Assembly: GCA_946479075.1 (NCBI GenBank)
Contig: CAMLDT010000137.1
Location: 1-9,416, forward strand
Source: an uncultured Polaromonas sp.
GTDB lineage: Bacteria; Pseudomonadota; Gammaproteobacteria; Burkholderiales; Burkholderiaceae
Direction: 5' to 3'
Length of the DNA: 9,416 bases
This document shows positions 6,526 through 9,416 of this stretch, in pieces. Made by a program: the position numbers and the translations under genes. The notes beneath the pieces are model-generated. The model had not been told where the DNA came from, made no database searches, and saw only the letters and a program-made list of their open reading frames with translations. Every line of letters starts with the position of its first letter. The first letter of the stretch is position 1.

Positions 6526-7208
6526 CCCTGCTCACCGAAAATCAGGCCAGAGAAGAAATCTGCCGCGTCGGCAAAAGCCTGTTCGACCGCGCTTATGTCC
6601 ATGCCTCGGCCGGCAATATCAGTGTGCAGCTGGACGCGTCCGAAGGTGGCGGTTTCCTGATCACGCCGACCGACGCCTGCCTGGGTTTTCTCGACCCGGC
6701 GCGGCTGGCCCGGCTGGACGCCGACGGCAGGCAGCTCAGCGGCGACATCGCCAGCAAGACCCTTGCGCTGCACCGCGGCATTTACGCAGCGGCCGCGCCT
6801 TTTGACCCGGCCACACGCTGCGTGATCCACACCCACAGCACGCACTGCGTGGCGCTCAGCCTGCGCCGCGGCACGGGCGAAGAATTGCTGCCGCCCATCA
6901 CGCCTTATTTCGTGATGAAGGTCGGTCATGTCCCGCTGATTCCCTACCACCGGCCCGGCGACCCCGCGGCGGCCGGCGCCGTGGGCCAGCTGATCGCGCG
7001 TTATGGCAGCCAGGGCAAGCCCTTGCGCGCCGTGATGCTGGCGCGGCTGGGCCCCAATGTGTGGCACAGCAGCCCCGCCGCCGCGATGGCTGTGCTGGAA
7101 GAGCTGGAGGAAACCGCGCGCCTGATGTGCCTGGATGCCGCCTTGCCCGAGCCGCTGGGCGAAACGCAAATTGACGAGCTGCGCCGGGTTTTTGGCGCGC
7201 GCTGGTAG
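6522..7208 (+). CDS. otnC: 3-oxo-tetronate 4-phosphate decarboxylase (class II aldolase/adducin family)
   Basis: A 228-residue enzyme of the class II aldolase fold, predicted to decarboxylate 3-oxo-tetronate 4-phosphate to dihydroxyacetone phosphate. Visible motifs are ASAGNIS (28-34), the phosphate-site ITPTDACLGFLDP (47-59), metal ligands H103 and H105 in HTHST, TPYFVMKVGHVPLIPYHRPGD (127-147) and LEELEETARL (192-201). Two canonical positions differ. The Glu expected in PSKE (as in E. coli YgbL; E73 in fuculose-phosphate aldolase) is T80 in ASKTLALH, and the third metal histidine, normally in ANHGP, is L176 in ARLGPN. H136, H143 and H182 are extra histidines that might compensate. This may be a lineage-wide variant rather than decay. 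The start overlaps the otnK stop as ATGA. Confidence 0.85.
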   Translation: MTLLTENQAREEICRVGKSLFDRAYVHASAGNISVQLDASEGGGFLITPTDACLGFLDPARLARLDADGRQLSGDIASKTLALHRGIYAAAAPFDPATRCVIHTHSTHCVALSLRRGTGEELLPPITPYFVMKVGHVPLIPYHRPGDPAAAGAVGQLIARYGSQGKPLRAVMLARLGPNVWHSSPAAAMAVLEELEETARLMCLDAALPEPLGETQIDELRRVFGARW

Positions 7209-7276
7209 GCGCTTGATGCATCAAATCGGGCTCCAGCCCTTGTCCTACAAGCGCAAAAAGCTATTTATTTGATAGC
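7209..7276. repeat. Intergenic palindromic repeat between otnC and otnI
   Basis: The element contains several nested symmetries: GCGCTTG (7209-7215) pairing with CAAGCGC (7248-7254), the perfect palindrome TTGATGCATCAA (7213-7224), GGGCT/AGCCC (7228-7239), and GCTAT (7260-7264) pairing with ATAGC (7272-7276). I recognise this overall arrangement as an abundant short intergenic repeat of Comamonadaceae. It is transcribed within an otherwise overlapping operon and could act as a processing site or partial terminator. Confidence 0.65.
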
Positions 7277-7305
7277 AATCTGGAAATTTTTCTACAAAGA
7301 GTGCC

Positions 7306-8130
7306 ATGCCGAAATTCGCCGCCAACCTGTCCATGATGTATGCCGAACTGCCCTTTCTGGACCGCTTTGAGGCGGCGGCCCGCGATGGCTTTGAGGCGGT
7401 GGAGTTCCTGTTTCCCTACAGCTTTGACCGCCGGGAACTGGCGGCGCGCCTGAAGACCCATGGGCTCAAGCAGGTGCTGTTCAATGCACCGCCGGGTGGC
7501 ACCGATGCAGCTTCCATCGCCAGCGCATGGGAGAAGACGGGTGACCGCGGCACGGCGGCGCTGCCCGGCCGCGAGGCGGAGTTTCAGGCCGGCGTTCGGC
7601 TGGCGCTGGACTACGCCGAGGTGCTCGATTGCCCGCGCATTCACCTGATGGCGGGGCTGGTGGCTGCCGGACAGGAGCGGGAAGACTTGCGCCCGACCTA
7701 CGTCGCCAACCTGCGCTGGGCCGCCGGTGAGGCCGCACAACGCGGCCGCGATGTGCTGATCGAACCGATCAACACACGTGACGTGCCGCGTTTCTTTTTG
7801 AACCGCCAGGACCATGCCCATGAAATCCTGGCCGAAGTCGGCGCGTCCAACCTGAAGGTGCAGATGGATCTGTACCACTGCCAGATCGTCGAGGGCGATG
7901 TCGCCATGAAGATCCGCAAATACCTGCCCACGGGCGCCGTCGGCCATTTCCAGATCGCCGGTGTGCCGGAGCGGCATGAGCCGGACATTGGCGAGATGAA
8001 CTATCCCTACCTGTTTGCGGTGATCGACGAGGTGAGCCTGGCCAGTGGCTGGGATGGCTGGATCGGGTGCGAATACCGCCCGCGGGCAGCGACTTCGGCC
8101 GGTCTCGGCTGGTTGCCGCGTTCACGCTGA
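7306..8130 (+). CDS. otnI: 2-oxo-tetronate isomerase (hydroxypyruvate isomerase-like)
   Basis: A 274-residue TIM-barrel isomerase of the xylose-isomerase-like / hydroxypyruvate isomerase (Hyi) family, predicted to convert 2-oxo-tetronate to 3-oxo-tetronate. The two catalytic glutamates are E153 in [11 protein letters not shown] and E256 in GCEYRP; the metal and substrate residues D188 and H191 (QMDLYHCQ), H214 ([14 protein letters not shown]) and R223 are present. Family members are near 260 residues. The surplus is a loop insertion near 64-76 ([13 protein letters not shown], where relatives have a short GDW-type turn before ERG-ALPGRE) and a short tail ending LPRSR. AAAGAG (7296-7301) lies four bases before the ATG. 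It is separated from otnC by 97 bp holding a repeat, probably still in the same operon. Hydroxypyruvate isomerase is the alternative, made less likely by context. Confidence 0.88.
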   Translation: MPKFAANLSMMYAELPFLDRFEAAARDGFEAVEFLFPYSFDRRELAARLKTHGLKQVLFNAPPGGTDAASIASAWEKTGDRGTAALPGREAEFQAGVRLALDYAEVLDCPRIHLMAGLVAAGQEREDLRPTYVANLRWAAGEAAQRGRDVLIEPINTRDVPRFFLNRQDHAHEILAEVGASNLKVQMDLYHCQIVEGDVAMKIRKYLPTGAVGHFQIAGVPERHEPDIGEMNYPYLFAVIDEVSLASGWDGWIGCEYRPRAATSAGLGWLPRSR

Positions 8131-8137
8131 ACGCGGC
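8115..8137. terminator. 10-bp perfect hairpin at the otnI end, between convergent genes
   Basis: GCCGCGTTCA (8115-8124) and TGAACGCGGC (8128-8137) are exact reverse complements with a CGC loop. The TGA stop of otnI is the first part of the right arm, and the - strand gene stops seven bases beyond it. No T-run follows on either strand, so termination would have to be Rho-assisted or the hairpin protects both 3' ends. Its symmetry suits both directions. Confidence 0.6.
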
Positions 8138-8143
8138 GCGCCC

Positions 8144-8809
8144 TCAGAACCGGATGCCGGCCGGGTTGTCCGGCGTCGCGCGTGGCGTGATGGGCACCGG
8201 TGCGGGTGCTGGCGCCGCCGCGGTGCGGGCACCGGCCTGGGCCGACGTTGCGGCCGCGGGGGCAGCGACCACGACCAGCGGTGTGGCAGCGGCCTGGCGA
8301 TAGCTGGCCGGCAGCACCGATGACTTCGGATAACCGGCGGCGTCCAGGAACTGCGTCCATTCCGCATCGGAGAAGCCCTTGAGCTGCTGGCTGCCAATGG
8401 TGGCAAAGGGCAGCACACTTTCGCCGCTCAAGCGCTTGAGCGCCTGGGTGTCCTCGTTGGTGGTCACGGTTTTTTCCGTGAAGGGAATGCCGCGCGTGGT
8501 GAGCATGGACCGGGCGGAATTGCAGGGCCCGCAGTTGTCCCCGGTGTACAGCGTGACCGGGTATTGCCCGGTGACCTTGCGCAGCTCAAAGGGCAGCGAG
8601 GCGTTGGCGACCGCGCGGTTGCCGTCCACCGACGCTGCAGTCACCCGCGTATTGGCGGAAGCCGCCGGCGGCTGGTCTGAAAACGTCACCTTGCCATCGG
8701 GCCCGACGATGCGAAACACCTGCTGCGCTGAAACATTCGAAGCAAAAAGGCCTGTAGCCAGCACCAGTAAAGCGCCGGCTGCTGCAAATTTGATAGCGTT
8801 GGATGTCAT
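8144..8809 (-). CDS. Secreted DUF4124 and glutaredoxin-domain protein
   Basis: A 221-residue predicted periplasmic protein. Residues 1-28 are a signal peptide with a hydrophobic core and VSA cleavage site before QQ. A DUF4124-like module (about 30-48, VFRIVGPDGKVTFSDQPP) follows, then a glutaredoxin-like domain (about 83-160) with the active-site pair C93-G-P-C96 and the conserved proline P134 of SVLPF. The end (about 175-221) is an Ala/Pro-rich, probably disordered tail. The role is likely thiol-disulfide exchange in the envelope; partners are unknown. GGAG (complement of 8816-8819) sits six bases before the start. It lies 23 bp downstream of the M3 peptidase gene on the same strand, suggesting co-transcription, and its codons 4-11 resemble a local intergenic repeat. 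Confidence 0.85.
   Translation of the reverse strand: MTSNAIKFAAAGALLVLATGLFASNVSAQQVFRIVGPDGKVTFSDQPPAASANTRVTAASVDGNRAVANASLPFELRKVTGQYPVTLYTGDNCGPCNSARSMLTTRGIPFTEKTVTTNEDTQALKRLSGESVLPFATIGSQQLKGFSDAEWTQFLDAAGYPKSSVLPASYRQAAATPLVVVAAPAAATSAQAGARTAAAPAPAPVPITPRATPDNPAGIRF
8781..8797. repeat. Repeat-like sequence within signal-peptide codons
   Basis: ATTTGATAGC (8788-8797) is identical to 7267-7276 in the otnC-otnI repeat, and the preceding GCTGC (8781-8785) matches the usual other side of that palindrome type. On the coding strand it specifies A-I-K-F-A-A in the signal peptide of the glutaredoxin-domain protein. A ten-base match could be chance, but the flanking context strengthens it. 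Confidence 0.4.
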
Positions 8810-8832
8810 GTGGTGCTCCAGAATTCGGTGTC

Positions 8833-9416
8833 TCAGGCCATGCCCTGGTGTCGCAGCAACGCGTCGATGGAAGGCTCGCGGCCCCGGAAGGCCTTGAACG
8901 ATTCCATGGCCGGCCGGCTGCCGCCGGCTTCCAGGATGGCTCGCCGGTATTTTCTGCCAGTTTCTACCGTAACGGTGCCTGACACGGCCTGGTCATCGGT
9001 GTTTATACCTGCGGCTGTGGCGCTTTGGGCACTTTCCTCAAACGCTGCATAGGCGTCGGCCGAGAGGACTTCAGCCCATTTGTAGCTGTAATAACCCGCG
9101 GCGTACCCGCCGGAAAAAATGTGACTGAATGTGTGTGCAGTGCGGCTGTACGGCGGCGGCGTGATGACGGCGAACTCGTCGCGCACGCCCGCAAGCAAAG
9201 CCATCACGTCGTCGCCCGGCTGCCATTGCGTGTGCAGCAACATGTCGAACAGCGAAAACTCGATCTGCCGCAGCGTCTGCATGCCGCTCTGGAAATTCTT
9301 CGCCGCCAGCATCTTGTCGAACAGGTCCCGCGGCAGCGGCGCGCCGGTGTCCACGTGGGCCGTCATGTGTTTGAGCACATCCCATTCCCAGCAGAAGTTT
9401 TCCATGAACTGGCTGG
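8833..9416 (-). CDS. prlC: M3-family metallopeptidase, C-terminal part (oligopeptidase A-like)
   Basis: The last about 194 residues of a peptidase that is cut by the window edge; coding continues beyond 9416 (SQF precedes the internal Met at 9405). M3 enzymes such as oligopeptidase A are zinc peptidases that degrade short peptides in the cytosol. The HExxH zinc site lies outside the window. What is visible is the family's C-terminal helical region: FMENFCWEWDVLKHM, the PPYSRTAHTFSHIFSGGYAAGYYSYKWAEVLSADAY segment in two conserved parts that hold the substrate-binding tyrosines and glycine loop, and the closing GGSRPAMESFKAFRGREPSIDALLRHQGM. Between AAFEE and GRKYRRAILEAGG there is a Thr/Ala-rich stretch of about 25 residues, longer than I expect for the family. 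Followed by the glutaredoxin-domain gene after 23 bp. Confidence 0.9.
   Translation of the reverse strand, partial: SQFMENFCWEWDVLKHMTAHVDTGAPLPRDLFDKMLAAKNFQSGMQTLRQIEFSLFDMLLHTQWQPGDDVMALLAGVRDEFAVITPPPYSRTAHTFSHIFSGGYAAGYYSYKWAEVLSADAYAAFEESAQSATAAGINTDDQAVSGTVTVETGRKYRRAILEAGGSRPAMESFKAFRGREPSIDALLRHQGMA

Noticed and set aside
6294..7169. A 291-codon - strand ORF opposite otnC
   Set aside because: It is antisense to a clear aldolase-family gene; part of it (the STGSGQA-type peptide) is the reverse translation of the interspersed repeat.
1..9416. CRISPR array, insertion sequence, phage or defence genes
   Set aside because: No regularly spaced repeats, transposase, integrase or nuclease-helicase genes were seen.

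Overview
This 9.4-kb, GC-rich window looks like chromosomal DNA from a betaproteobacterium, most likely family Comamonadaceae (Polaromonas, Rhodoferax or Variovorax type). The evidence is the protein style, the short ATGA gene overlaps, and short intergenic repeats that I recognise from that family: a GCTAT...ATAGC palindrome type, a CCCCCAAGGGGG / CTTGGGGCGGCCCGG type and a CCTGAGCCTGTCGAAGG type. The species assignment is inference.

Layout. Positions 1-417 hold no convincing gene but contain two long hairpins. A 72-residue unrecognised ORF (418-636) overlaps xth (exonuclease III, + strand). xth converges on pyrD (class 2 dihydroorotate dehydrogenase, - strand). pyrD is divergent from rpiA (ribose-5-phosphate isomerase A, + strand), and the short gap between them carries a 7-7-7 inverted repeat. 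These are housekeeping genes.

The centre (3373-8130) is a five-gene block for four-carbon acid sugar catabolism: a FadR-type GntR regulator, then ltnD, otnK, otnC and otnI. In the established pathway LtnD oxidises L-threonate to 2-oxo-tetronate, OtnI isomerises it to 3-oxo-tetronate, OtnK phosphorylates it at C4, and OtnC decarboxylates it to dihydroxyacetone phosphate. ltnD-otnK-otnC are joined by two ATGA overlaps; otnI follows after a 97-bp gap filled by a repeat. A TATAAT box with an overlapping imperfect palindrome lies before ltnD, and the gntR leader shares a CATATGA core with it, which suggests local autoregulation. No transporter is present.

At the right end a 10-bp-stem hairpin overlaps the otnI stop codon and separates it from a convergent - strand pair: a secreted DUF4124-glutaredoxin protein, and upstream of it the C-terminal part of an M3 metallopeptidase (prlC type) cut by the window edge.

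The most notable points are an in-frame composite intergenic repeat that adds about 50 residues to OtnK, an OtnC that lacks two canonical class II aldolase residues, and repeat-like sequence that encodes part of a signal peptide. I found no CRISPR array, insertion sequence, phage gene, defence system, tRNA or rRNA, and no clearly new multi-gene system.
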